A stretch of DNA of 64,000 nt from positions 1 to 64,000 of the forward strand of contig JAHBVR010000021.1 of assembly GCA_019637395.1 (NCBI GenBank). The letters run 5' to 3'. The notes below the pieces were generated by a model that worked only from the letters and a program-made list of their open reading frames with translations, did not search any database and had not been told where the DNA came from. This stretch comes from Vulcanimicrobiota bacterium. Lineage in GTDB: Bacteria > Vulcanimicrobiota > Xenobia > Xenobiales > JADMJV01. The first letter of the stretch is position 1. Each line of letters opens with the position of its first letter. The position numbers and the translations under genes were made by a program. Shown here piece after piece: positions 35,369-43,733 of this stretch.

Positions 35369-37225
35369 ATGAGAGTCGATTCAGGACACCAACCCCATGA
35401 CATCGCCCGGCTGCAGCGATTGCAGCAGGCCCGGCTCAGTCCGGCTTCCGTGCTGGAGCCCCAACAGGGACTCCAGCAGATTCGCTTCTACAACGACGCC
35501 CTGGCTCATATCGAGCGGCTGAAGCAGGTTTCGGAGCTGACTCCGCAACAACTGGGCAAGCTCTTTCTCGACTCCGAGTTCGAAGCGCGGCTGGCGTCCG
35601 CCACCGCGCCCAACCTGCTCGACAACCCGGCCGCCGAAGCCACCCGGGAAGGGCTGGCCGGCGCCTTTCGCGAGGCGCGCCGCGAGCGCGCGCGGGCGGC
35701 CCACAGTCCCCATCAAGAGGTTTCCGGCGGACTGCATACCGTCCAGCTGCCCGACCGTACCATCCGTTTTCGACCGGAAGATAGCCATTGGGTCCAGGTC
35801 GAACGAGATGGTGACAGTTTGCACTGGAGCCAGGATCAGGTGGAGCGCCGCCATGGCCAGGGCTTCGAGCGCTTTACGCTGGCCGGTGACGAGCCCGTGC
35901 GGCAAACTCGGACTGAGCGGGTCCGGGCCCGTCCTGATGGCAGCAGTCTGTTCAATGGCCAGCATTTGGGCGCGGGCTATGCCATGCCCCCCGAACTGGA
36001 TTCGCCGCGCCTGCGGGCGCCCTGGTGGCGAACTCAAGAGCCCGGCCAGGAAGTCCATCGCGATGGCCTCCGGGCCCTGCCGGAGCGGCATTTGGAGGGC
36101 CTCTCCCCCGAGCAGCAGTTTGCCCCGCTGGCCGAGCTGCAGTCCCAAATGGCCCACGACCACGGCAAGGTGGGTTTGCTGGCGCTGGAGCAGCGATTCC
36201 ACCAGCGCGCTGAGGCCACCCTCAACCAGCATGCCAACAGCAGTCTCGGCGGCGAAGATTTTGGCAAGCTTTTCAAGGGGGAACGCCCCCCCGGATGGCA
36301 ATTCTTCGGTAGCCTGGACGACATGCTCAAAGGTTTGAAGATGTCGCCTGACAGTGCCGACGGAAAGAGTTTGAAGGAAGCCGCCCAGAAGCTGGAGCCG
36401 CATCTTCCCGCCATGGATATGCTGGTCTCCTTGTTCGAAGTGGTGAAACGGATTGGCGTCCGCAAGGCGGTCACGATTTTGAACAAGATGAACGAGTTTG
36501 CCGCCGAGGCCAAAAAGAGCGGGCGCGATCCCCAGCAGCTCTACCAGTTCCTATCGGCTCTGCTCACCGACGTGGCCCGGCCCAGCGAGGTCAACCAGCA
36601 GCAATCTCCCACCTGCGGAACTGCCGCCATTCAGGTGCATCTGGTCGGCCAGGATCCGGTCAAGTATGTGGAGATGATGACCACCCTGGCCGGAGGCAAG
36701 AACTACAAAGCCGGGGACCTCACTTTCAAGCCGCCCGGCGACTGGAGCCAGCGCCCCCAGGATGGTCGCAACCTGACCGCCTGGATTTTTCAAGAATCTC
36801 TCTCCAACGAGCGCCGCGATTTCAAGGGTAAGAGCGGCACCAGCGACCGCGACGAAGCGCGCTTCACGCAGGCCCTGTTGGGTGAGTTCTGGAATCCCAT
36901 CGCGATCACCAATACAGGCGATGGAACCAAAGAAATGCTGGAACAGATCGAAGACGACGTCTCGCGCGGTCGTTCGGTGAGCATCGGTGTCACCACCGGC
37001 AAGGATAAGGATGGCAAGCAGACCTATCACGCCGTGCTGGTGGTGGGCATCGACAAAACCTCAAAGCCGATGCGTTACGAGATCATCAGTTGGGGCCAGC
37101 GCGGCTGGCTGACCAAGGAACAACTATCAAGCTGTCTGACCAGCGTGCTGGCGGCCGATGACTGGGGCTTCGATGAAAACCAGGTCAAGGACGGCACCAA
37201 GAAGGAGACCATTCCAGCGGCCTGA
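35369..37225 (+). CDS. Large protein with a papain-like (C39-type) cysteine-peptidase domain
   Basis: A 618-residue soluble protein (ATG 35369; a GTG at 35354 is in frame). Residues 1-390 are Gln/Arg/Leu-rich, with no recognised domain (HDIARLQRLQQARLSPAS; later VKRIGVRKAVTILNKMNEF). The last 220 residues look like a papain-fold peptidase: catalytic Cys in QSPTCGTAAIQV (near 416), His in TYHAVLVVGID (near 554), and a Trp-Gly segment ISWGQRGWLTKE. The residues SPTCG and YHAVLVVGI are those of C39-like or transglutaminase-like folds. No signal peptide, so it acts inside or is exported another way. A self-processing enzyme, toxin or peptidoglycan-targeting effector is possible; not determined. 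Confidence 0.6.
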   Translation: MRVDSGHQPHDIARLQRLQQARLSPASVLEPQQGLQQIRFYNDALAHIERLKQVSELTPQQLGKLFLDSEFEARLASATAPNLLDNPAAEATREGLAGAFREARRERARAAHSPHQEVSGGLHTVQLPDRTIRFRPEDSHWVQVERDGDSLHWSQDQVERRHGQGFERFTLAGDEPVRQTRTERVRARPDGSSLFNGQHLGAGYAMPPELDSPRLRAPWWRTQEPGQEVHRDGLRALPERHLEGLSPEQQFAPLAELQSQMAHDHGKVGLLALEQRFHQRAEATLNQHANSSLGGEDFGKLFKGERPPGWQFFGSLDDMLKGLKMSPDSADGKSLKEAAQKLEPHLPAMDMLVSLFEVVKRIGVRKAVTILNKMNEFAAEAKKSGRDPQQLYQFLSALLTDVARPSEVNQQQSPTCGTAAIQVHLVGQDPVKYVEMMTTLAGGKNYKAGDLTFKPPGDWSQRPQDGRNLTAWIFQESLSNERRDFKGKSGTSDRDEARFTQALLGEFWNPIAITNTGDGTKEMLEQIEDDVSRGRSVSIGVTTGKDKDGKQTYHAVLVVGIDKTSKPMRYEIISWGQRGWLTKEQLSSCLTSVLAADDWGFDENQVKDGTKKETIPAA

Positions 37226-37234
37226 GCCCACAGC

Positions 37235-38071
37235 TCAGCGTCTCTTGAGATAGGTCGAAGCGTTCTTCGTCCACACCGCAGGTCCGCCTTCATCGTAGCC
37301 GTATTGCCCGAGCACTTGACCCGAGTGGGTCGCGAAGATGATGGTAGGATAGCCACGAACCCCAAATTTTTGAGCTAATTCCTGATTCTGCTGTTTCATG
37401 GCGGGGCTTTGCGAAGTGCGGCGAGGGAAGTCCAATTCCAGCAAGACCACGTTGCTGGCGGCCCACTGCTTGAATTCGTTGGTCTCGAAAACTTCGGCTT
37501 TGAGTTTCTTGCACCAACCGCACCAGTCACTGCCGGTGAAGTCCATCAGAATCGGTTTACCACTTGCTTTCGATTGAGCCACTGCTTCCTTGTACGAGGT
37601 CAGCCAACCACCCCCGTAACCGTAACTTGGGGCAGCCGGTCGGGCGATTTTTTCGCCGGAGGCCGGGTCTGCGGCGGTTTGCGCGACGGGTACAAAATTG
37701 ACATCGACCGTCCCCAACGAACGGTTCCGGGTGATTTTTAGACCCAGCAGGGGCGAGACTTCTTCTAAGGCAATCATCGGCTGGCCGTTGACCTCGCGAG
37801 CTTCCAGGAGCTTGTCGCCAATGGCCACCTTTCCGGCCGCCACCGGGGCAGCCTCGACGGCCTCCCGTGAAAGTTGGAAGCCGCCGCCCTCGGCGGGCAC
37901 GAGTTTGACTTCAAGCACGGCGGCCAGAGATTGCAATTCGACCCAGGTCACTTTTCCTTCGCGAACCACAGCGCCTTTAAAGGGACGATTGCGCACATAG
38001 ATTTGCTCGGACGCGGCCGGTAAAATCAAAGCCAGGAATAAACCAAGAGGCACAAATCGGCGACGAAACAT
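37235..38071 (-). CDS. Exported stalk-domain thioredoxin
   Basis: A 278-residue exported protein starting with basic residues MFRRRFVPLGLFLALILPAASEQ (a signal peptide). Residues 22-130 resemble the copper amine oxidase N-terminal-like stalk domain (IYVRNRPFKGAVV, ALEEVSPLLGLKI). The rest is a thioredoxin-like domain with GSDWCGWCKKL (Cys-Gly-Trp-Cys) and GVRGYPTIIFATHSG. It probably reduces or isomerises disulfides in the periplasm or at the cell surface. The stalk domain is shared with 45809-46777. The stop converges with the peptidase gene nine bases away. Confidence 0.8.
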   Translation of the reverse strand: MFRRRFVPLGLFLALILPAASEQIYVRNRPFKGAVVREGKVTWVELQSLAAVLEVKLVPAEGGGFQLSREAVEAAPVAAGKVAIGDKLLEAREVNGQPMIALEEVSPLLGLKITRNRSLGTVDVNFVPVAQTAADPASGEKIARPAAPSYGYGGGWLTSYKEAVAQSKASGKPILMDFTGSDWCGWCKKLKAEVFETNEFKQWAASNVVLLELDFPRRTSQSPAMKQQNQELAQKFGVRGYPTIIFATHSGQVLGQYGYDEGGPAVWTKNASTYLKRR

Positions 38072-38168
38072 GAGAGCAATCCTCCTTGAAAGCCTGGCTT
38101 TTCTATTTGGCCGGGGCCTGACCTTCTTGCCGGGGGATTCCCGGCGATTTCCCGAAGCTCCAGAGGCT

Positions 38169-39039
38169 GTGAAGAAGGTGTTGCGCTTTGTGGGCCGGTT
38201 GGCTCTGGTGTTCGGGGCCTGGGTGGGAGTGCGGGCGGCCGCCAGCCCGCTCAATTTCTCTCAGGAACTGGTCTATGCCGAGCCAGCCGGGCAACCCTTG
38301 CGTCTCGATTTCTATCCCGCTTTGGACCAGACGGCTCCGGCTCCTCTGATAATTTTCGCGCACGGTGGGGGCTGGGCCAGCGGCTCCAAGAGCATGCTGG
38401 GACTGGGCGCTTACGAATTGCACCAGGCCGGTTTTGCACTGGCTTCCGTGGAATATCGGTTGGTTCCGCGGGCGGGTGTGGCCGGCTCAACTCGAGGATA
38501 TTCAGGCGTCCCTCGGTTACCTGCGGGAACACGCCCAGGAATTGAACGTGGATCCCGGACGGATCGGGGCCTGGGGGGAAAGCCCCGGGGGGCATCTGGT
38601 TTCGCTGGCGGCTTTGAAGGAGCCGGGTGCCCTGCAGGCGGTGGCTGAACTTTACGGACCGACGGACTTTCTGAGCAAAGACACCACCACCGCCCAGGGT
38701 CTACAATACGTGCACAACCTGGTGGGCGGACAGCAGGCCTGGCTGGGGCCGGCCAGCCCGGTAACCTACGCCAATCCCCAGGCCCCGCCGTTTCTCATCA
38801 TGCACGGGCAGGACGATTCTTTCGTCCCCTTTACGCAGGCCCGGCGCCTCGAACAAGCGCTCAAAGCGGTGAACGCGCCCGTCGAGTTGGTGGCCGTGCA
38901 ACATGCCAATCATGGCTTCCGGGGTCATCCTGAACCGACGCGGCAGGCGCTGGCTCAGGTTCTGGTCGATTTCTTCGAGCGCAGGCTTAAGACCCGAGTG
39001 AAGCGGCCAGGCTCTCCTAACGTATCACGATGGAGGTAA
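38169..39039 (+). pseudogene. Alpha/beta-hydrolase (esterase), broken by a frameshift
   Basis: Two adjoining frames together make one esterase. The first gives a signal-like start (VKKVLRFVGRLALVFGAWVG, GTG at 38169) and FAHGGGWASGS, the oxyanion HGGG motif. Near 38470-38485, in the G-rich stretch GCGGGCGGGTGTGG, the frame shifts by one base. The second frame gives PAQLEDIQASLGYLREHA, GESPGGH (Ser nucleophile), QDDSFVPF (Asp) and QHANHGF (His). The whole makes a complete family IV/acetyl-esterase-like enzyme of about 290 residues. One extra G would explain the break; a sequencing or assembly error is equally possible. Confidence 0.75.
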
Positions 39040-40626
39040 GGGTGCTTTGAGCATCCGGGCTGTCGCCGCGCTGCAGCACGCCGCCCAGCGCGCCACGCCA
39101 CTCTCCCGTGGCGTTCACGGCATGGCGGCCGACTTCGCGGCCGTCTCGCGAGAGAATCAGTTGATTCTTCTTACTGCTCAGCAGCAGCGAGGACGGGGAG
39201 GACAGGTTGGCCTTGGGCCCGAGGGCCCGGTAGGTGGGCAGTTCCAGGTCGCGCGCGGGGGTCAGTTGAACCAGTTCGGCCTGATACCCCTTGCCGTTAG
39301 GAAGGATACGCAGGCCGTAGGAGCCGGCGAAGACCAGCAGGTCGGTTTTTCCGCGCCCGCCCCGGAATTGGAAGCTCAATTCCCGCACCGGCAGATTTTC
39401 CGGCCGCTCAAAAAGTGCGCCGCCATTGCGGGAGATGCCGGCCGGAGAGAGTCCGCGCGCTTCCAGGCATTTCCAGCCCGAGCCGGGGGCCAGAGCGGCC
39501 GCCTGCTCCTTTTGCAATTTGTTTTGATAGACCGACCAGGCTGCTCCGGCCACCAGCATGATCAGCAATAGCGTAAGGAACAGGCGAATTCGCCGCATTT
39601 CGGGGCTGCTGTAGAGGAGCCGGCGGCGAGCGCGGTCGACGGCTTTCTTGACTTCCGGGGTTCCTCCCCAGGGAATCACACCGGAGCCGCGCGCCGGCGG
39701 CGGAGGCGGTTGCGGAGCTCGACCTTGCCCCCAGTAACGGACCAGTTGAGCGATGGTATCTTCGCGGCTGACCGGGCTGGCCTGGGACTCGACCGTGGGA
39801 TTGCTCAAGGCGGCCAGGGCGGTTTCCAGATCCTGACGCAGCAGACAGGCCTCCGGATAGCGTTGGGTGACTTCGGCCCGGGTGCAGCGATCGATCACCT
39901 CGGCCAGTTTTTCGCACAGATCGGGCACGATTTTTCGAGCCGGCGGGATGGCCAGAGCGGCCGGGACTTCGCCGCTGAGCAGCTCCAACATGGTGACGCC
40001 CAGCGAATAGAAATCCGAGCGGGGCTCGACCTGGCCGCGAATTTGCTCGATGGGAGCGTAGCTCCAGGTGCCCACCTGGGTTTTGGCCGAACTCTTGCTG
40101 TGAATTTCCCGGGCCAGGCCGAAGTCCACCAGGAAGATACGCTGATCGCTTTCGCGGATAATCAAGTTCGATGGCTTGATGTCGCGGTGGACCAGGGGAG
40201 GAGATTGGGAGTGGAGATATTCGAGCACCCGGCTGACGTGCAGCGCCACCGTGGCCACCTGCTCGGCGTTGAGTCCCTGATTTTGCAGGCGGCTGACGCG
40301 CAGGAGCCGGTCCAGCCCGTAGCCCTGGATGAATTCCATGACCAGAAAAGAGTGGCCGTCCTCGGAGAAAGCGTCTACGAAGGCGGGAATGCCGGGGCAG
40401 TGGAGGCGCGCCGTAGAATACTGACTTCTTCGCGAAAGCGCCGGTCGAACAGTTCCTTGTCCAGTTGATCTTGCTCGATCAGCATACGCTTGATGGCGAC
40501 CTTTTGCGGTTGCTCCAGGTCTTCGCCCAGGTAGACTTCGCCCATGCCGCCGGCGCCAAGGTGTTTGAGCACCTTGAAACGGCCGTGCAGAATCAGGCCC
40601 GCATCAATCATGGGCCTGATTTGCAC
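39017..40626 (-). pseudogene. Membrane Ser/Thr protein kinase, broken by a frameshift
   Basis: A Hanks-type kinase in two frames. The start (GTG 40626 or ATG 40611) has GAGGMGEVYLGED (Gly loop) and VAIKRML. After ILRRA near 40400 it shifts. The second frame continues with HCPGIPAFVDAF..., VMEFIQG, LVHRDIKPSNLII (HRD) and LVDFGLARE (DFG). The kinase domain is followed by a membrane helix (RLFLTLLLIMLVAGAAW) and an outside domain of about 150 residues. Removing two bases in GGCGCGCC restores ILRRLHCPGIP, so a CG-dinucleotide insertion is the likely break. This could be a real lesion or a base-calling error. The stop overlaps the esterase end by 23 bases. Confidence 0.8.
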
Positions 40627-40715
40627 GTTCCCGGGCTTTCCCCTGGTCGGCCTAAAGGAAAGGAAGGTTGCACCCGCTTCTCGACTCCTTCCTTGGGGCC
40701 GGTGAGGAGATTGTT

Positions 40716-41804
40716 GTGTCAGATTTAGTTTTACCTGGTTTTGATAAGTGGTGCCGCATTTCCGGTGGACTTTCGAACGCCCAGATCGCTCGGGCGCTGG
40801 GTGTCAGTGAAGCCAGGGTGGCCGGTTGGCGCGCCGGAGAAGGATTGGCCGACCCTTCGGCCAGCCTGGCCGGCTTGCGCACGGCGCTGATCGCTATCTG
40901 GCCCCCGGCCACCGCCGAGCAGGCCTGGCAGGAATTGCTGGCCGTCATCGCGGGCGCCCGCCCCGCCGGAGAAGTGGCGCCTCGGGCGCAGGTAGAGGTT
41001 CTGCCCACCCGGGCCACTCCCGTTCGCCCCAAGGCGGCTGCCAAAGCTGCTCCTAACCCGGAATTGGCGGCGTTGTTGGAAAGGATGGAGCGGCATCTGG
41101 AGGAGGCCCAGCGGGCCGCCACTCAGGCCGAGCAGGTCCAGATCGGCTGGTTTACGCGCACTTTGGAACGCCAGAAGAAGTACGCCTCGGGCCGGGACCG
41201 CAAGCATATCAAGGCTTTTCTGGAGTTTTGCGGCCAGCGCGGCCAGGCCACTCTGTCCAAGAACGTGGCCCGCCGCGACGCCCTGGTGGCGGCCATGGAG
41301 GCGCTGCTCCAGGATGTCACCGCTTTCGAGAGGATGGACGATCAATGCACCGAGCGGATGCAGCGCAACCGCGATGAGAATGTGCCGCTCTGGCGCGAAC
41401 TGAAAGCGGCGCGGCCCAATGTGGCCCTGGCTCGTCAGGCCTGGACGCGTTTCCAGAGCAAAAGCCTGGCCGGGATCGAAGAAGTCGTGGCCCGGGGTGC
41501 TTCCTTGTTGGCCGATTGGCAGGCAAAGTTTGAGGCGATCAGCGAGCCTCAGGGAGTCAGCCTCTCGTGGTTGCATCGCGATTCCAAAGTGGGTCAGCGT
41601 CTGCTGGCCCAGGGTGCCCTCAGCCAGGACGCGGACCCTTTCGAGGGACTGGTCGTGTGCAAGGATAAATTGGCGGACTCTTACAAAGTGAGCACGGGTG
41701 GCAGCAAAGGCGTGGAGATCGATTTGTGCGCCGAAATCGATCTCACTATCATCGGCCCGGAGGGCCGCCGGCAGGCCGCTTCAGCCCTCCTGGCCCGGCC
41801 CTAA
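40716..41804 (+). CDS. HTH-containing protein with a long helical domain
   Basis: A 362-residue soluble protein. GTG at 40716 has GAGGAG six bases ahead, which is decisive against a TTG start at 40668. Residues about 15-55 are an XRE-like helix-turn-helix (LSNAQIARALGVSEARVAGW), though the rest is unlike phage repressors. The middle, from about residue 110, is Ala/Glu/Arg-rich helical coiled coil (ALLERMERHLEEAQRAATQAE). The C-terminal 70 residues hold a possible GrpE-type structure (LADSYKVSTGG, VEIDLCAEIDLTIIGPEG). GrpE homology is possible but not convincing, so I leave the function open. Confidence 0.55.
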   Translation: MSDLVLPGFDKWCRISGGLSNAQIARALGVSEARVAGWRAGEGLADPSASLAGLRTALIAIWPPATAEQAWQELLAVIAGARPAGEVAPRAQVEVLPTRATPVRPKAAAKAAPNPELAALLERMERHLEEAQRAATQAEQVQIGWFTRTLERQKKYASGRDRKHIKAFLEFCGQRGQATLSKNVARRDALVAAMEALLQDVTAFERMDDQCTERMQRNRDENVPLWRELKAARPNVALARQAWTRFQSKSLAGIEEVVARGASLLADWQAKFEAISEPQGVSLSWLHRDSKVGQRLLAQGALSQDADPFEGLVVCKDKLADSYKVSTGGSKGVEIDLCAEIDLTIIGPEGRRQAASALLARP

Positions 41805-41863
41805 ATTGACCCTAGTCTCCACGAACCGTTAGTGGGGCAATTCAGGGCACGACCAGATGAGCG

Positions 41864-43267
41864 CTATTCCGCTTCGCGGGCTAGCTTTCTAAGATACTTG
41901 GCGGCGGCTTTGGCTTCATGGAGCTTGGCGTAATCCAGAGCGCGTTTGCCCTCCAGATCGCGGGCGGCCGGGTCGGCCCCCAGCCGGATCAGCAATTCCA
42001 GGTTCTCCACCAGGTCGGATTCCGCCGCCACCATCAGGGGGGTGGCCTCGGTAAATTCGTTGCGCACGTCCACCTCTAAAACCGTGACCAGCAATTCGAT
42101 CATTTCCGGGACCGGCTCGCCGGCGGCCAGGTGCAGGGGGCTGTTGCCGTCGGAGTCACAATAGTGGACGTCAATGCCCAGTTCCAGCAGCAGGCGGGCG
42201 GTCTCCAGGTGATTTTGCCAGGCGGCCACGTGCAGGCTGTTTTGATCCAGGTCATTGGTGGCGCCCAGATCGGCTTTCCAACGCGCCAGCAACGCCACCA
42301 TATCGGCGTGGTCGTGATCCGCCGCCAGCAGAAGGGGATTCCAGCCGTCGCTGGCGATGAGATTGGGATGGGCGTTCCGCTCCAGCAGCCACTCGGCCAG
42401 TTCCAAGTCGTTGGTGACGGCCGCTCCCATCAAGGCGTTGCGCCCGCTCCGACCCAACTGGTTGACCTTGCCCAGACGAATCAGGCCGCGCCGATCGCCC
42501 CGGCGCGCCAAATGATACGGGTCGATTGCATCGGCGCGCAGATTTTCGATGCGTTCCTTCCATTCGGCCATACCCTCCTCGTCGCCCTGGCGGCGGGCCC
42601 AGACGAAAGCCCCCTCGGCTTCTTCGACGGCTTCCTCGAACTCCAGCAAGTCGCTCAGGCCTTCCACCAGCAGCAGACGAACAAAGGGAAGCAAGCCGCG
42701 TTTTTCCCAGGGCAGGCGAATCTCGTCCAGCCAATCCACCGCTTCGTCCAGGTCGTGGCCAGCCATGGCTTGATAGGCCTCGCCGGTGAGTTCTTCAAAG
42801 CGCCCGCCCAATTCCCAATCGGGGTAGTCGGCCGAGAGTTCAAACCAGAGATTCAGCAAGGCCCCCGCAGCCGGACCCTGGTTGCAATGGGCGGCCACTA
42901 CCACCGCGGTCTGAAGCCAGTTGAGGAACACCGGCAACGGAGCCAGCCAGGTTCGGCCGGGGGCGAACAGAGTGGTCAATCCAGTCCAGGCTTCTTCATA
43001 GCGTTCCAGTTGTTGCAGGGCCTGGGACCGGCCCCAACAGGCCAACTGGGCTAACAGAAATTCGTCCGGCTCCAGGTTGGACAGTATTTCCTCATATAGA
43101 CTCAGGGCGGATTCCCAGTCGCCCTCGCCGCCCAGATCGACGGCCTGTCGATAGGTCTCGAGACGGGGAGTCTCGTGCAGGCTCTGGTCGTGGCGGACAA
43201 ACTCGAAGTGGATGCGCTCGTCGGCCCAGTGGAGTTGGATGCCTGAAGGTTCTTGTTCTTGAGACAC
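41864..43267 (-). CDS. Ankyrin-repeat protein
   Basis: A 467-residue soluble protein. The first 270 residues are acidic helical repeats that look like TPR (VDLGGEGDWESALSLYEEIL, EFEEAVEEAEGAFVWARR). The last 190 residues hold about five to six ankyrin repeats, such as GRNALMGAAVTNDLELAEWL, NSLHVAAWQNHLETARLLLE and NSPLHLAAG. Both repeats bind protein partners. It starts with GTG 43267 and is the last gene of a leftward operon with an M13 peptidase and two small coiled-coil proteins, so it may be their cytosolic adaptor. Function not known. Confidence 0.8.
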   Translation of the reverse strand: MSQEQEPSGIQLHWADERIHFEFVRHDQSLHETPRLETYRQAVDLGGEGDWESALSLYEEILSNLEPDEFLLAQLACWGRSQALQQLERYEEAWTGLTTLFAPGRTWLAPLPVFLNWLQTAVVVAAHCNQGPAAGALLNLWFELSADYPDWELGGRFEELTGEAYQAMAGHDLDEAVDWLDEIRLPWEKRGLLPFVRLLLVEGLSDLLEFEEAVEEAEGAFVWARRQGDEEGMAEWKERIENLRADAIDPYHLARRGDRRGLIRLGKVNQLGRSGRNALMGAAVTNDLELAEWLLERNAHPNLIASDGWNPLLLAADHDHADMVALLARWKADLGATNDLDQNSLHVAAWQNHLETARLLLELGIDVHYCDSDGNSPLHLAAGEPVPEMIELLVTVLEVDVRNEFTEATPLMVAAESDLVENLELLIRLGADPAARDLEGKRALDYAKLHEAKAAAKYLRKLAREAE

Positions 43268-43272
43268 GAGCT

Positions 43273-43506
43273 TTACTTATGCCTGGTTTTCAGGAGCGCC
43301 TGGAGACGCTTGTTGTCGGCTTTGAGCCCGGCCAGGCGGTGCCTGTCACGGCGGATGGCCCGCTCGGCCTCTCGGCATTGCCTGATCTCCTCCTCCACGT
43401 CCTGGCGTTGCTGGCGGAACTTCTTTAACTGCAGCTCGTTGTTCCGTTGATAAAGGTAAACCGAACCCAGAGTGCTCAAGAGCGCAAGGACGAAAAACAG
43501 TCTCAC
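43273..43506 (-). CDS. Small single-span coiled-coil membrane protein
   Basis: A 77-residue protein with one N-terminal membrane helix (LFFVLALLSTLGSVYLY) and a coiled coil of charged residues (KKFRQQRQDVEEEIRQCREAE). The plan resembles FtsB/FtsL-type division proteins, but the size and coil alone cannot show it. It starts with a GTG that overlaps the stop of the upstream lipoprotein gene by four bases (GTGA) and ends just before the ankyrin gene. Likely inner-membrane partner of that operon. Confidence 0.6.
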   Translation of the reverse strand: MRLFFVLALLSTLGSVYLYQRNNELQLKKFRQQRQDVEEEIRQCREAERAIRRDRHRLAGLKADNKRLQALLKTRHK

Positions 43507-43730
43507 CGGTGCCTCGTTTTCAGCTGCGATCGCAGCTTCTGATTCTGTCTTTCCAGTTCGCGCACCTCAGCCTGAAGACGGGGCAGATCTTTGATCGATT
43601 CTTTGAGTTCTTCCAGTCGATTGTTGGCTTCTTCCAGGCGTTGTTCTTCGGCCAGCACCTCGGCCGAGCGCACGCAACCAGAGCTGCCGAGCAGCATCAA
43701 GAAAAGCAGCAGGCGAGCAATCATGGCCAT
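43503..43730 (-). CDS. Small coiled-coil lipoprotein
   Basis: A 75-residue protein: signal peptide MAMIARLLLFLMLLGSSGC with a lipobox ending in SSGC, followed by a coiled coil (LEEANNRLEELKESIKDL, ERQNQKLRSQLKTRH). It should be lipid-anchored in a membrane and form dimers or oligomers through the coil, as Lpp-type or spacer lipoproteins do. It lies between the M13 peptidase (3-base gap) and the small coiled-coil membrane protein (overlap), so the three are translation-coupled and probably act together at the envelope. Confidence 0.65.
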   Translation of the reverse strand: MAMIARLLLFLMLLGSSGCVRSAEVLAEEQRLEEANNRLEELKESIKDLPRLQAEVRELERQNQKLRSQLKTRHR

Positions 43731-43733
43731 AGT

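Noticed and set aside
35341-35369. TTGACA plus a TATT/TTGTAAT stretch as promoter of the papain-like gene
   Set aside because: The spacing would put the start of transcription inside the coding region; the match is probably chance.
41805-41863. AATTG...CAATT with CCAC...GTGG as a terminator
   Set aside because: Weak imperfect stems and no T-run, between convergent genes; too little to call.
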